Source of the DNA: Brassica napus | Lineage: Eukaryota; Streptophyta; Magnoliopsida; Brassicales; Brassicaceae | Direction: 5' to 3' | NCBI RefSeq assembly: GCF_020379485.1 | Contig: NC_063446.1 | Span: 23,462,610-23,526,609, forward strand | DNA: 64,000 nt | Shown: one piece after another, positions 1-16,634 of the stretch | How positions within the stretch are numbered: position 1 is the stretch's first letter | Layout of the letters: each line of letters begins with the position of its first letter | Position numbers and translations under genes: made by a program | The notes under the pieces: model-generated | Seen by the model: the letters and a program-made list of their open reading frames with translations, nothing else | The model's database searches: none | Told to the model about the DNA's origin: nothing

Positions 1-26
1 GGACGAATGCTATTGGTTGTTTGCAG

Positions 27-2564
27 GTTGTTGAAGTTCTTGAAGATTTGGTTGAGAGTGGTTCTGAGACTATGGATGTGCGTGAGAAAGATGAAGTTGT
101 TTCGAGGATGAGGGCTGCTGTTGCAAGCAAGCAGTTTGGTCAAGAAGAGATTATATGTTCTTTAGTTGCTGATGTGAGTGTCTCTGTTTCATTGTCCTGA
201 TTGTTGTTTTACTCATGTTTATGGAGCTGATGGGTTGGTTTACTTGTTTTTGTTTTTCAGGCGTGCATTCAAGTCTGTCCAAAGAATCCAACCAATTTCA
301 ATGTCGATAATGTCCGTGTTGCCAAGCTCTTGGGAGGAGGATTGCACAACTCTTGCATAGTACGTGGCATGGTTTTGAAAAGTGATGCTGTTGGGAGCAT
401 AAAGCGAATGGAGAAGGCTAAGGTGAGATCGCTTTGCTGTATTTTGTTTATGCTTTTTGTCGATGTTTTTTTGCTGGTTTGATTGGATTTATGCTCTTGA
501 GAATTATAGCTTTGTACTTGTGTTTTTCCTGTTTTTGATAGCTGAATGTCGCTGAAACCTTTTATATTTTCATCAGGTTGCTGTGTTTGCTGGGGGCGTC
601 GATACCACTGCTACAGAGACAAAAGGAACTGTCTTGATCCATAGTGCTGAGCAGGTTAGTTTTTTTCACCCTGTGCTTTCAATGTGATATGGTAAATAAA
701 AGCTGAGGATTACTAATCTGTTTTCAGAAGTATGGTTGCGGGTTGTAAACTCTTGTTTCTTATGTTTTCTAGCTGGAGAACTATGCAAAGACAGAGGAAG
801 CTAAAGTTGAGGAGCTGATTAAAGCTGTTGCTGAATCAGGAGCTAAAGTGATTGTCAGTGGGGGATCAGTTGGAGAAATGGCATTGCATTTCTGTGAGCG
901 CTACAAGTAAGCGTAGACCCTAATAAGTTATTAATCCTTTTAGCTGTTTTAGTCTGCTTTCAGTTTTGATACCCCCCCCCCCCCCCCTTGGACATTGCTG
1001 CTAATGATACAGATATTTTTATTGTCATTTCTAATATGAACCTTCTTTCTTGACAGGATAATGGTCTTGAAAATCAGCTCAAAGTTTGAACTGAGGCGTT
1101 TCTGCCGGGCAGCTGGGGCTGTCGCTCATGTAAGTAATTTTTATTCGCATTTTTCATTATCATCTGAGGGTGTTTTCATACTTAATGATTATGGAACAGT
1201 TGAAATTGAGCCGGCCAAGTCCTGATGATCTGGGCTACGTTGATTCCATATCAGTTGAGGAAATTGGTGGTGTGACAGTAAGTACTCCTTTGAAATCACT
1301 TTCTTTCTTTTTGGTTAATTATATTTGCCTTTCATTGACCAATAAGAATTCCTGGTCTTCTTGTGATGTCTTTAGGTCACTATTGCAAGAAATGAGCAAG
1401 GTGGTAACTCAATCTCTACTGTCGTTTTGCGTGGGAGCACAGACAGCATTTTGGACGACCTTGAAAGAGCTGTTGACGATGGAGTTAATACATACAAGGT
1501 AATCTTAACTGATTTACATATCTCGGTTCCATGTGTAGTTTCCTTTGTTCTAAATATTTTGTATTTATCTCAGGCGATGTGCAGAGACAGCCGTATCGTT
1601 CCTGGGGCTGCAGCTACTGAAATAGAACTGGCTCAGAGATTGAAGGAATATGCCAACGCAGAAACTGGGTACTCTCTTCTACTCAGTTTTTTTCTGATAA
1701 TATCATTTTGAGTCGTATGTGAAATATCCACATTGTAAGGCTAGCTTTTAATACAAAACTGCTTATGGTTTGATGGCTAAACTTGTTGTCTGCTTTGATC
1801 TTTCAGGTTGGACAAATATGCCATCTCCAAATACGCAGAGAGCTTCGAGTTTGTACCCAAAACTCTTGCCGACAACGCTGGCCTCAATGCGATGGAAATC
1901 ATTGCTTCTCTGTACACTGGACACGGATCAGGAAACACAAAGCTAGGCATTGACTTGGAGGAAGGTGCTTGTAAAGATGTCTCGGAGACAAAAGTGTGGG
2001 ATCTTTTTGCAACCAAGTAAGTTTCACACCGTCTCTCTCAACCATTATGTCTTTCTATCATATACTTCTCTTCAATTGCGTAGCCGTTGTCCCACTCATA
2101 AAAAAAAATATTCTCTAATGTTTTTGTTCTTTATTATAACTAAGGCCGCGTATCTGTGCAGGTTATTTGCTCTTAAGTACGCTTCTGATGCTGCATGCAC
2201 GGTGCTTCGCGTAGACCAGGTATGCACAAACCTACCTGATTTAATCTTTTAGTGAACCGACCAATCTCTCATTTTAGTTATTTCACACGTTGGTGTGTTG
2301 TTGGTCCATCACATTGATCAAAAGATAGTGTTCACATAGTGGAATAACTTCTGAGACTTAACAAATAAAACATCGTCTACTTGAGTTGTTTGGTTTCAAA
2401 CCCTTTGATATAACATTTCATTTTCGTTACATCTATCTGAGTGAGTAGTAGATTAAAGTCTTGTCTGGTTGTATGTAAATGTGCAGATTATAATGGCGAA
2501 GCAAGCAGGTGGACCAAGGAGAGACGCTGCAGCAGCCGCTGGTGCAGGGGCAGAGGAAGACTAA
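27..2564 (+). CDS. CCT8: CCT8, T-complex protein 1 subunit theta (5'-truncated by window edge)
   Basis: Theta subunit of the cytosolic group II chaperonin TRiC/CCT, an ATP-driven double ring that folds actin, tubulin and other proteins. Only the 3' part of the gene is present; the window opens in an intron. Coding exons read from splice sites: 27-173, 261-422, 577-654, 773-906, 1057-1129, 1200-1277, 1376-1498, 1574-1668, 1807-2015, 2162-2219 and 2487-2564. They join in one frame from VVEVLEDLVESGSET to the end. Family marks are the apical-domain stretch KVIVSGGSVGEMALHFCERY, the VVLRGSTDSILDDLERAVDD motif, and PGAAATEIELAQ of the ATPase domain. The C-terminus is Ala/Gly-rich and acidic (ends AGAGAEED), as is usual for plant theta subunits. 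All introns have GT-AG ends and there are no breaks, so the gene is probably functional. Assignment to theta rather than another CCT subunit rests on recalled similarity. Confidence 0.93.
972..987. repeat. 16-base C homopolymer in a CCT8 intron
   Basis: An uninterrupted run of 16 C residues lies about 70 bases upstream of the 3' splice site at 1056. It may serve as part of the polypyrimidine region. Confidence 0.9.
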
Positions 2565-2649
2565 GCTGTAGAGAACAATTCCTCGTAGTAAAAGTGTTCT
2601 CCTGTAACCTTTGTTCTTTTTAATTCTGGGAAGATTTTTGTCAGTCTCA

Positions 2650-3233
2650 GTTTAAGATTTGTGAACTTGTGTACACCAGACCCATCAACTTAAGGTTTTG
2701 TCTTTTGGTTTGCGATGTTCGGTTCGTCTCAACTTGAAATTTCCCGGCTCCTGAACATAGGTGTTTAACTAAATATAGAAAGGAAAAAACACTTGAAATC
2801 TCAAAACTTACAAACGAACCTGACCAGACCGGTCTATGCAAGGAACGACATTAAATATGATTAGAAGAGAAGTATCTTCTAATCATATACTAATTCATTC
2901 CTAGATTATATCACTCTTGAGGAGTATTGACGGTTTAGTCTTGTCATTCTTGAGATGCAAGAACATAATTAAATGTATAGAATGATGTTTTCCTTTTCAG
3001 GCTTCAGCTCTAATCGAATGCAAAATCGAAAATTCCTATTTTCAATACCAACAAGGTTTTACTTGAAACACAAGAATTCAATAAATGCATTTTCCTTTTT
3101 CCTTCAGTTTTGACTTAAAGGCGCACATTATTACCAAATTAAAACCACACAAAATGGAAATTGTTTATTTATCTTTTCCTTTTAAATAATGTTAAAAAAG
3201 GACATTAGTTCTCTTCAAACTCTAACCGGATTC
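2650..3233. other. Intergenic: CCT8 3' flank and pyruvate kinase promoter
   Basis: No coding potential is seen. The first part is CCT8 3' UTR and flank; the AT-rich remainder is the upstream region of the pyruvate kinase gene. Confidence 0.6.
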
Positions 3234-3234
3234 C

Positions 3235-3242
3235 TATATAAA
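3235..3242 (+). promoter_or_regulatory. TATA box of pyruvate kinase gene
   Basis: TATATAAA about 100 bases upstream of the ATG at 3342, followed by a pyrimidine/A-rich leader. Position and sequence fit a plant core promoter. Confidence 0.6.
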
Positions 3243-3341
3243 CATAGATACTAGAGTAATCACAAATCATAATCTTTCACAAAACTCTCAATCTCACATC
3301 CTTAAAAACTCTCAAGTTTCTTAAAAGGTTTTTTTTTTATA

Positions 3342-5046
3342 ATGGAGAAGATACTTGACGGAAGAACTAATGGAGCACTCAAGAAGACCAAGATCGTGTG
3401 TACTCTTGGACCAGTGTCCAGGTCTGTTGAGATGATCGAGAAGCTTCTCAGAGCTGGTATGAACGTTGCCCGTTTCAACTTCTCCCATGGCACTCACGAG
3501 TACCACCAAGGAACTCTCGATAACCTCAGAATCGCCATGAAGAACACTGGTATTCTATGTGCCGTCATGCTTGACACAAAGGTAACCTAATTCACTAAAC
3601 TTCTCTTTTATGTGACATAATAATAAAATTTAATTAATTTATAATTAAACTCGGTTTAATTTGTTTTTCTAGGGTCCTGAGATTCGAACCGGATTTCTCA
3701 AAGAAGGCAAACCGGTTCAGCTAACTCAAGGTCAAGAGCTCACAATCTCAACTGACTACACATTGGAAGGAGACTCAAACACAATCTCCATGAGCTACAA
3801 GAAGCTTGCTGAGGATCTCAACCCAGGGAAAGTGATTCTCTGTTCAGACGGTACAATCTCTCTAACCGTCTTGTCATGCGACCAGGCCAACGGTCTTGTC
3901 CGTTGCCGATGCGAGAACTCAGCAACCCTAGGAGAGAAAAAGAACGTTAACCTCCCAGGAGTTGTGGTTGATCTCCCAACGCTCACAGAGAAAGATCAAG
4001 AAGATATCCTCAAGTGGGGAGTTCCTAACAAGATCGATATCATCGCTCTCTCCTTTGTTCGTAAAGGTTCTGATCTTGACCTAGTCAGGAGGTTACTTGG
4101 AGAGCACGCAAAGAGTATCGTGCTTATGTCAAAGGTAGGTTTAAAAAAAATAGAACACATGTTTCTTGTTTCACAAGTAAACTTTAATTTTTTATTTTAA
4201 ACTATAAAACAAATCACATGTTTCTTGTTTTGCAAGTAAATTTTACTTATACTTACATTGTCTTAACAGGTTGAGAATCAAGAAGGAGTGATGAACTTCG
4301 ACGAGATTTTAAAGAAGTCTGATGCATTCATGGTGGCTAGAGGCGATCTAGGTATGGAGATTCCGATCGAGAGGATCTTCCAAGCTCAGAAGATGATGAT
4401 ATCGAGAGCTAACGCTGTCGGAAAACCTGTCGTGACAGCCACGCAGATGCTCGAGTCCATGACGAAATCTCCTCTTCCGACAAGAGCCGAAGCAACAGAC
4501 GTGGCCAACGCTGTCCTTGACGGCACGGACTGCGTCATGCTCAGCGGAGAAACCGCCGCCGGGGCCCACCCTGAAGCCGCCGTGAAGATCATGGCGAGAA
4601 TCTGTAAAGTGGCAGAGGACACCATCGACTACGAAGCTGTGCACGAGAGGATCCAAGAAGCTGTTCCCTTGCCGCTGTCTCCTATCGAGGACTTGGCAGC
4701 TTCCGCCGTGTCCAAGGCCAAGATTCACAACGCCAAGGCGATTGTGGTGCTCACTAAAGGCGGCTACACGGCGGCGCTTGTGGCGAAGTACAGGCCTAGC
4801 GTTCCGATTCTGTCGGTGGCTGTGGCGGATGATTGTGAGTCGAGGTGCTCCGTTTCGGTGGCGAAACGTGGCTTGATTTACCGTGGGATCGTTCCGGTGG
4901 TTGCGACCGGTGAGTCAACGGAGGAGAGGACGAGGTTCGCGATGGAGTTTGCTAAGGAGAAGGGGATATGTAAGAGTGGAGACTCTGCTGTGTTGTTGCA
5001 TTACATTGATGGTTCCTCCGTTCTTAAGATACTCCCTGTTGAGTAG
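3342..5046 (+). CDS. Pyruvate kinase, cytosolic isozyme
   Basis: Catalyses phosphoenolpyruvate + ADP to pyruvate + ATP, the last step of cytosolic glycolysis. Exons 3342-3581, 3673-4134 and 4270-5046 have GT-AG junctions, all in phase 0, and give 492 residues, close to the usual plant cytosolic length of about 500. Seen in order: KTKIVCTLGPVSRS at the N-terminus, the substrate-site stretch NVARFNFSHGTHEYH, MLDTKGPEIRTGF across the first junction, the B domain, the metal-binding segment DAFMVARGDLGMEIP, and MLESMTKSPLPTRAEATDVA before a C-terminal domain ending LKILPVE. There is no N-terminal extension, which argues against a plastid isozyme. The start is the first ATG after the TATA box. Exon 3 is GC-rich compared with its flanks. 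In Arabidopsis the positional match is, from memory, At3g04050. Confidence 0.96.
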
Positions 5047-5049
5047 ACT

Positions 5050-8097
<3,048 letters not shown>

Positions 8098-8109
8098 GTT
8101 AGCTTCAAT

Positions 8110-9600
8110 ATTTATAGAACATATTTTATTTAAACAGTGATTTTTTTGAGAAAAAAGATGCAATTTAATTTTATTCAATAATTAGTATATGTTACTCATA
8201 TTAAATGTGATTATAAAATACTATATCATAAGATTGCATATACAAAAAAAAATATTTACATAATGTGTATTACATATGAAAAGTACATTTAAAACATAAT
8301 TTATGTATATATAAATCCAAAAATAGAAAATGGTAGTTAATTAAAAGGTTACAATTTTAAAAACGATCTTCTATTTTGATGATTTTAAAATGATTATAAA
8401 TATAAAACAAATTATTAATATAAACATGTGTAGCCTGGATAATAACTTAAAATGTGTATAACTAAAGTAAAATTTAATATTGAGTTTGTACACAATACTA
8501 TCAAAGCATCATAGACAAAGGTTATGGAACCTAAAAAAAAGGTCATGAAACACAAAAGAAGAAGTAAGGCAAATGCGAGAATAATAATAATGTAGTTCGT
8601 AGGTTTGCAACTCAGATTGTAGGGCGGGATCAAACCGTAGGAGTTAGAATTCTTAAACCGTTTTTGTATATAAATTATTTTCAGAAACACACAAAACGTC
8701 TATGCAATGTGTTTAATCAGATTTAAGTTAAGAGTTCTTCAGAATTTTTGATTAAAAACCTAATTCCAGACCTCAGACAGTGATAATTTTTGTATCTTTC
8801 TACCATTTATAAATTTTAGAAAGCTTTTAAGTTGGGTTTGAAGTCATCACTCATACATGTTTTCGAAAGGTCATTCAAGACCATGTTTGAGCAAGTATCT
8901 CAGCCTTGCATAAAAGGATGACCGAGCACACAAACACTACCTAGCAAACAGAAAAAAAAACTAGAACATCAAATAATAGTATTCATATTCAAAATTATTT
9001 CCAAAAAAATCTGATTAATTAAATAATTAAAATAAGAAACTGTAAAATTAATATTACATCAACAACGGTAGGAAAGTAAACCTTCTATAAATTTACAACT
9101 AATAATATTTCAAATCATGAAGCAAAATTTTCTTTTTATCACAAACAAACTTAAAAACACACAGAAATTAAATAGCAACAATAAATGTTAAATTTAAATT
9201 TTGGTTAAAAAGGTTGACAAAATTATTTTAGTTAAAACGATAAATTGAAGACAACAAATAAAGAACCGGTATACAAGTTGGTGGTACTTTCTTTTAAAGA
9301 CAAGTACAAAAATGAAACTTATTAATTTTAAAACCAATCAAATTTATACAATACTAATTATAAGCTTTACAATTGTTTTACATAAAAATAAATAACCAAG
9401 ATAAAGAATATATATAGATCTTAAATTATAATTTAGTTAACTTTTTATTAATCTTACTAATATCCTACATAAAACTCCAATAAAACACAACAAAATATTT
9501 CAAATAGTTTTAAATTTGCATTTATGTTTATAATTCTATAACAAGTTTCAGTGTATATCATATTTGTTCGTTTTTAAAATATAAATATAAAAATTAAACT
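8110..9600. other. AT-rich intergenic DNA, no gene seen
   Basis: Strongly AT-rich with short homopolymers and no coding frame with family character. Part of it probably belongs to the Helitron-like element ending at 9645, but no convincing 5' terminus could be fixed. Confidence 0.5.
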
Positions 9601-9617
9601 AATATTATAGGAAAAAA

Positions 9618-9645
9618 TCCGGGCGTAGTCCGGAAAACCCCCTAG
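9618..9645 (+). mobile_element. Helitron-like 3' terminus
   Basis: A 5-bp stem (TCCGG 9618-9622 with CCGGA 9630-9634, 7-base loop) is followed after a short spacer by CTAG (9642-9645) and then T. This is the 3'-end layout of Helitrons: GC-rich hairpin, about 10 bases, CTRR, insertion before T. The 5' end was not found, so the element's length is unknown. Confidence 0.5.
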
Positions 9646-9798
9646 TATTTCTAAAACTGAAAAAATTGAGTTTATTGTTAAGATTCAATTCTTAAAAAGC
9701 TTGATTTCAAATTAAAAGACTTTAAGAAAATGGCAAGATATTGAAAAGATTTTAGGTTTTTTTGTCCTATTCAAGTATAATATTTCAAGGATTAAGTA

Positions 9799-9825
9799 AT
9801 ATATATATATATATATATATATATA
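9799..9825. repeat. (TA)n microsatellite
   Basis: About 13 uninterrupted TA units in AT-rich spacer. Confidence 0.9.
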
Positions 9826-10074
9826 AGAATAATTTAATAAAATTTTGAGACAAAAAAATAAGTTTTGTGGTTATCTAAAATATTTATAGACCTACTTGTA
9901 ATTTTATTTAAAAAATGCGATTTCCAAAAATTATTGATTAGTTTTAGTATAAGCGTTGAATATTTAATTAGATTCGGATAATATTTTCATAAAAACTCGA
10001 AAGATTTATTTATATTTATAGATTATGTAGTTGTCAATACATGACAAAGTGATGTCTAATATTCTCTGGTTTGA

Positions 10075-10234
10075 TTGCCCCTTTAGTGCAGAACTATTAG
10101 TTCCGCATGTGGTTACTGGCATATTTATATGAGAAAATCACCAGTTTTCCGGGATGTCTTCAGCAGCGGTGTCATTAGACACTAATCGGGATTCGCCTAG
10201 GTGGATTTCGAATACCTGAGTCATTAAAAAAAAA
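10075..10234 (+). repeat. Candidate SINE-like element with poly(A) end
   Basis: A stretch of average base composition inside very AT-rich DNA starts near TTGCCCCTTTAGTGCAG and ends in nine A residues (10226-10234). Its 3' part (CACTAATCGGGATTCGCC) resembles dispersed crucifer SINE-type repeats as I remember them. No target-site duplication was found, so the call is weak. Confidence 0.3.
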
Positions 10235-10239
10235 TCTCA

Positions 10240-11270
10240 GATAATGAATTAAAATGATTTTCGTCTTAAAAAATAATAGGTTGTGAAAAAGTGACATGAT
10301 ATACTATAGTCTTTTGATAACATGTTCATCATAAACATTTAATGTAGAATAGGTTATATCCATTCATTAAAATGTTTTTTTTTGTTATGCATCAATAGTC
10401 TGAATGATATTTTATTTCACAAAAATTATGCAAAATATAAATATATGTAACTTACGCCTATAATAATGTCTTATGTAGTCAATGTAAGAACCATATACAT
10501 AAAGTTAAAGGTGTATGCTAAATCACAATGTAATGTTTCGGTCAGTATTAGTTTGAGTCAATTCTGTGACGTAACTTAAATCGTGTACAACAGATGCAAA
10601 CATATTAAGATTCCGATACATATATACACTACTAATTTATACTTTTTTCTTCAGCATTTATACTTTGAAATTCTGTTATAAACAAATCAAAATTGAATCT
10701 ATCTTAAATTTAAATTAATATGAAATATATATAAAAATTTACTATAGAAAAGAGAAATTTAAATTAATATTTAAGAAATTTGGTTATTTTAAATAATTAA
10801 TAAATTAAAATATAAGTTTTGAGTTTTTGGACCGGTCCTAATTCAAATGGGTTTACTCCAAAACATCCAAAGTTGGACCAAACATGGAAAACTTGATTTC
10901 TTAAATTTATATAATTAAACCTAAGCTTGGTAATTTATAGGATTGAGCAGATCTAGATTGCGAACTTCAGCCTTAGTTGACAGGTCAAGCTAGTGTCAAT
11001 TTGATCTAAGTTAGCCAGATATTATTCTTGTCACTGTTTTTAAATGCGATTCACATAAGCCCATTGAAACCATCTACAAAAGTGGGCCTCTCATGAACAC
11101 TTGTCAGCGTGGGGAGCGTTTCATGCGGACGCGGCCCATGACTCGCCGAAAAGAAATCTCCACATCGTACGTAGGGCAATTCCGTTATTTTAAGAAAAAA
11201 ATTGAAGCAGATCTGACTTTTTCTCCAAGAAAAAATCTCCACCGTTGGATCTTCCCGACCCCTTCGCCAC
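10240..11270. other. Intergenic, GAPDH upstream region
   Basis: AT-rich to about 11040, then more GC-rich with several CACGT/GCGTGG-like motifs over the last 200 bases before the GAPDH TATA box. No gene seen. Confidence 0.5.
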
Positions 11271-11282
11271 GTTCTTCTCTCT

Positions 11283-11290
11283 TATAAAAA
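11283..11290 (+). promoter_or_regulatory. TATA box of GAPDH gene
   Basis: TATAAAAA about 100 bases before the start codon at 11387, followed by a CT-rich leader typical of highly expressed plant genes. Confidence 0.65.
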
Positions 11291-11386
11291 CGCAAACCCC
11301 TCTGCCTCGGATCTCACTCACCATTGTCACTTCGTAATATCTCATCTTCAATCTCTCCCTCTCGCTCTCGCGTATTGGATTCGAAA

Positions 11387-13221
<1,835 letters not shown>

Positions 13222-14117
13222 ACCCTGACAAGATCTCTAATGATGTTTGGGGAGGAAGAATTCTTTATTTTCAATTAATAATTTGATCTCTATTTTCGGT
13301 TTGTAGACCTCTTTGTTTTCTGAAGAGGCCCTTTAGGCTGATATATTGAGTTACTCTCTTTATCGTTTGTTCAGATTTAAGACCTAAATCAAAGCTTAAT
13401 TCTAATATGTTTCGGAAGTTATAGATAATTTTTGAACAACCCTAACATGGTGAAAAGCTCTTTGAAGAGAAACACTCAGATCTAATAATGTCAAACAGAT
13501 GGTTCAAAGATGATGTTTTTCATTAATGCCTCCAGTAGATTCCCAAATGGGCACTTGCGTCTTTTATAACTAAGACCAATACAAACCGGATTGTAGTGTA
13601 GATTTCAAGTTGTTTTAGCGGTAGCTATTGACGGTTCTTCTAACATGAGTAATGGCTCTGGTCATCATCTTTTATTTACATACATATGATTGCATTAAAG
13701 TATTACAGATGTAAACATTACAGTGTCTTCACCATTACAAACTCTTGTTGAATTCTCATTTCTTCCCAGCAATCATATGGCTCGTGGCTTGTTCATAGAA
13801 AGAACATTACTTTGAGTTAACTTCAATCTGTCACAAGCAAAAGAGAAAAGTAACACTGAAAAATTATAAAGACAAGGAGTGGTAGACCACACTGAATATA
13901 TAAACCCAAGGGACGTTGAGAAATAGCTAGAAACTTTAAGTATCAAAACATAAGGTTTTGATTAACACTTAAATGGTTAAGGATACAAAAGAGGATACGG
14001 ATTCACACAAAACTTCAGATGCTCCTGTAAACATAGATCACTCCATCTCAAAGTCAAGACACGGTGATAAGGAGATACATAGATGGTTTTCAAATGACTT
14101 ACCTCTTCTCTTTAGCT
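13222..14117. other. Intergenic between convergent GAPDH and U11-48K genes
   Basis: Holds the GAPDH 3' UTR and, from the other side, the U11-48K 3' UTR. No other gene is supported. Confidence 0.6.
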
Positions 14118-16335
14118 TCAATCTCTTTCTAATGGATTGTATCTATCTTCAAACGAGTTTTGCTTCCTAGTTTCCCGACTGCTGCGGCGGTCATAACCAT
14201 CGTCCCTTTTGGTTTTGTAATCTGAAGAACTCCTTTCACGAGATGATATGTGGTTCTGATGATGAGATTCCTTTTCGTGGCTACCTCGTTTGGTCCTTCT
14301 GTATTCATCATCATCTCTTCGAACACTGCGCTTGTATGATCTGCGACTTTGCTGTCTCTGTGAGCTACTGGAATCATATTCCTCATACCGCTTTCCTCTA
14401 TCTGTACTGGTTCTAGTATCCATCGGATATTCACTATCTGCACGCTTCTCTCCTTTCCCTTGGTTATAGGCTCTTGCTGATGCGTCTGTCAATGTCGTTG
14501 ACACACTTTCTTTCTGATCATTGCCTATAGAAGACGAGGAGGAGTGCAATGGCATTCCCTTCTCAAAACATCCAATGCCTCCTGCTAGCTTAACTTCTTC
14601 TGTAAATCCTTCTATCATATCACGCAACACCTACAAGACAAAAGATTGAGAAAACTCAATTTAAGTTGATTGCTAATTAAATGTCATATATACATGAAAG
14701 TACGTATGATTATAGAGCAACATCCAATTTTTCTCATACCTGTCGAGGAGTTCGTTTGACCTTCTTACCACGGTACGACATTCTTCGACGCTTGTAATCT
14801 CTCTCTTCAGCTAAAAGCTCTTCTCTTGTCTTCCTTTTATCCATATCCTACAAGTTATAGACAATACAATCTCGGTTCCTTCAGCAAAAACTCCCTAGAG
14901 TAATATGTGTTTCCTTCATGTTATATAACGCAGTTAGTAGACAGTCTAGTATAAACCTGATTCGATGAGCGTTGTCTCGGAAGACCATCATGATCAATAA
15001 TAGGTCGGTAGTTAGGACGTCCCTTCCGTTCCTCATCAGCTTTAGCCGTCATAACACCATGCTCAGCTACCCTTAAAACCAAAGTCAGATTCAAACATTG
15101 ATAAGAAGCTTAAATACTACAGAGATAGAAACTGTGAAAATGGACAAATAATCAAGTTGCCAAAACAGAATAGCCCTTCAAAGATTTGAAACCTACCGCT
15201 GATATCTTGTTAGTGGTTGCGCATACCGAATCGCTCTCATTTTTCGTTCAAGCTTGGATCTTTCATACAACGCTGCAACAGCTGCTGCCACATCCTCATT
15301 ACCGAACTTTGCATCATCCATAACCTCGAGAACACCAGAGGATTCAGGTGACCGGAACAACATAATCCGAGAGGCAGACACTTCAATGCAGTGTTTAAAC
15401 ATGTCTAGAGCAAAAAACTTCCCGTTGCCTTCTCCGTACAAGACAGCAAGCTGAGAAGCTAACCAAGACAACACTCGAACCAAAACCGGACACTCATACG
15501 TTCTCCTTTTGCACGAATTAGCATCAGACTCTATTATAAACCCACTAGCTTCCTCAACAACAGCTTTCAGACACAATCTAAAGAGCAAGAACACATGATC
15601 CCTAATGTATGTATCAATTATAACGCCATATCTCATGGAGTTCACCAGAATCCATGTACTTAACTCACTCATTCCAACCACTCTCGAACTCAGAATCGAA
15701 GAAAGAACACTATATGAATAAGAACTCGGATACTCTCTCCATCTCCCAATCTCACTCTTCACTGCATAGACATCAGACGGCAAGAGCCTTAACCGTCTAT
15801 CCAACACACTCTTCTTCTTCTTCTCTTCCTCACAAGAACCTACAAAATCACTGCAAAGTTTTAAACTTTTCTTGCTATTATCGATCCCAGAGAAGCTAAC
15901 AACGCCTGGGCACTCCTTGTAGAAGAAACAAACGTCGCCTCCGCCGTTATTTAACGGCAGCTCGAGCTTGTTCCGGTAACTAGTGAATGATCCAAGGAGG
16001 TGAGTGAGATCAAGAGGCTTTGGGCAACGAAGTGAATGGAGGAAGAGGGCTTCTGGTGGCATGAGGTGATTAGGATCAAACGGGCACCGAACAAAATTGT
16101 CATTGTTGAGAAGAGAAGAGTTATCTATAGATAGATTTTGCGAGAGGGAAGCTAATGTGCGTTGGGATTCTGAGATTAGGGACTGTAGAGAGGAGAGTGT
16201 ACTGGAGATGGAGTGGATTGGTGGTGGAGATGGAGCGATGGAGAAAGTGTTGAGGTTTTTGAGAGGAAGAGGAGGTTGGGGGAAGAAATTAGGATTAGGG
16301 ATTTGATAGTGAGGAAACGACGGTGGTCGATCCAT
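14118..16335 (-). CDS. U11/U12 small nuclear ribonucleoprotein 48 kDa protein
   Basis: Component of the U11/U12 di-snRNP of the minor spliceosome; in the known family it contacts the 5' splice site of U12-type introns. Exons on the minus strand: 16335-15197, 15071-14957, 14847-14740 and 14630-14118, joining in frame to 624 residues. The N-terminal ~80 residues are Pro/Ser-rich; then comes a CHHC zinc finger (C84, H90, H100, C104; within FVRCPFDPNHLMPPEALFLH), the family signature. The C-terminal 170 residues are rich in Arg/Ser/Asp/Glu, an RS-like region. I chose the ATG at 16335 (MDRPPSFPHYQ); an in-frame ATG further upstream would add a basic stretch not expected in the family. The 156-bp tandem array lies about 300 bases upstream of the start, in the putative promoter. 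No breaks seen. Recalled positional match: At3g04160. Confidence 0.9.
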
Positions 16336-16634
16336 CTGGCGACGGCGAACTTCACAGATTTTGAAAGGAAAAGAAAAATGTTTGAGACGAGACGTGTTTT
16401 CTTCTGTTATACAGTTTAATGTTTCGTACGCAAAGCCCACTAATTCTTTTTTTTTACAACAGGCTTGTAGCATTTGATGAGAAACCCCATTTAATATTGA
16501 AATTTCTCAAATCAAATTTTAATAGAAAAGAAACATTGAAATTTTTTGTCAAATGTTAAATGAGTAAAATTTCTAAACAAAAGACTCTCAGCAAATCGCT
16601 CTTTTATGTTCCTGTTTTTTTTATATTTATTTGT

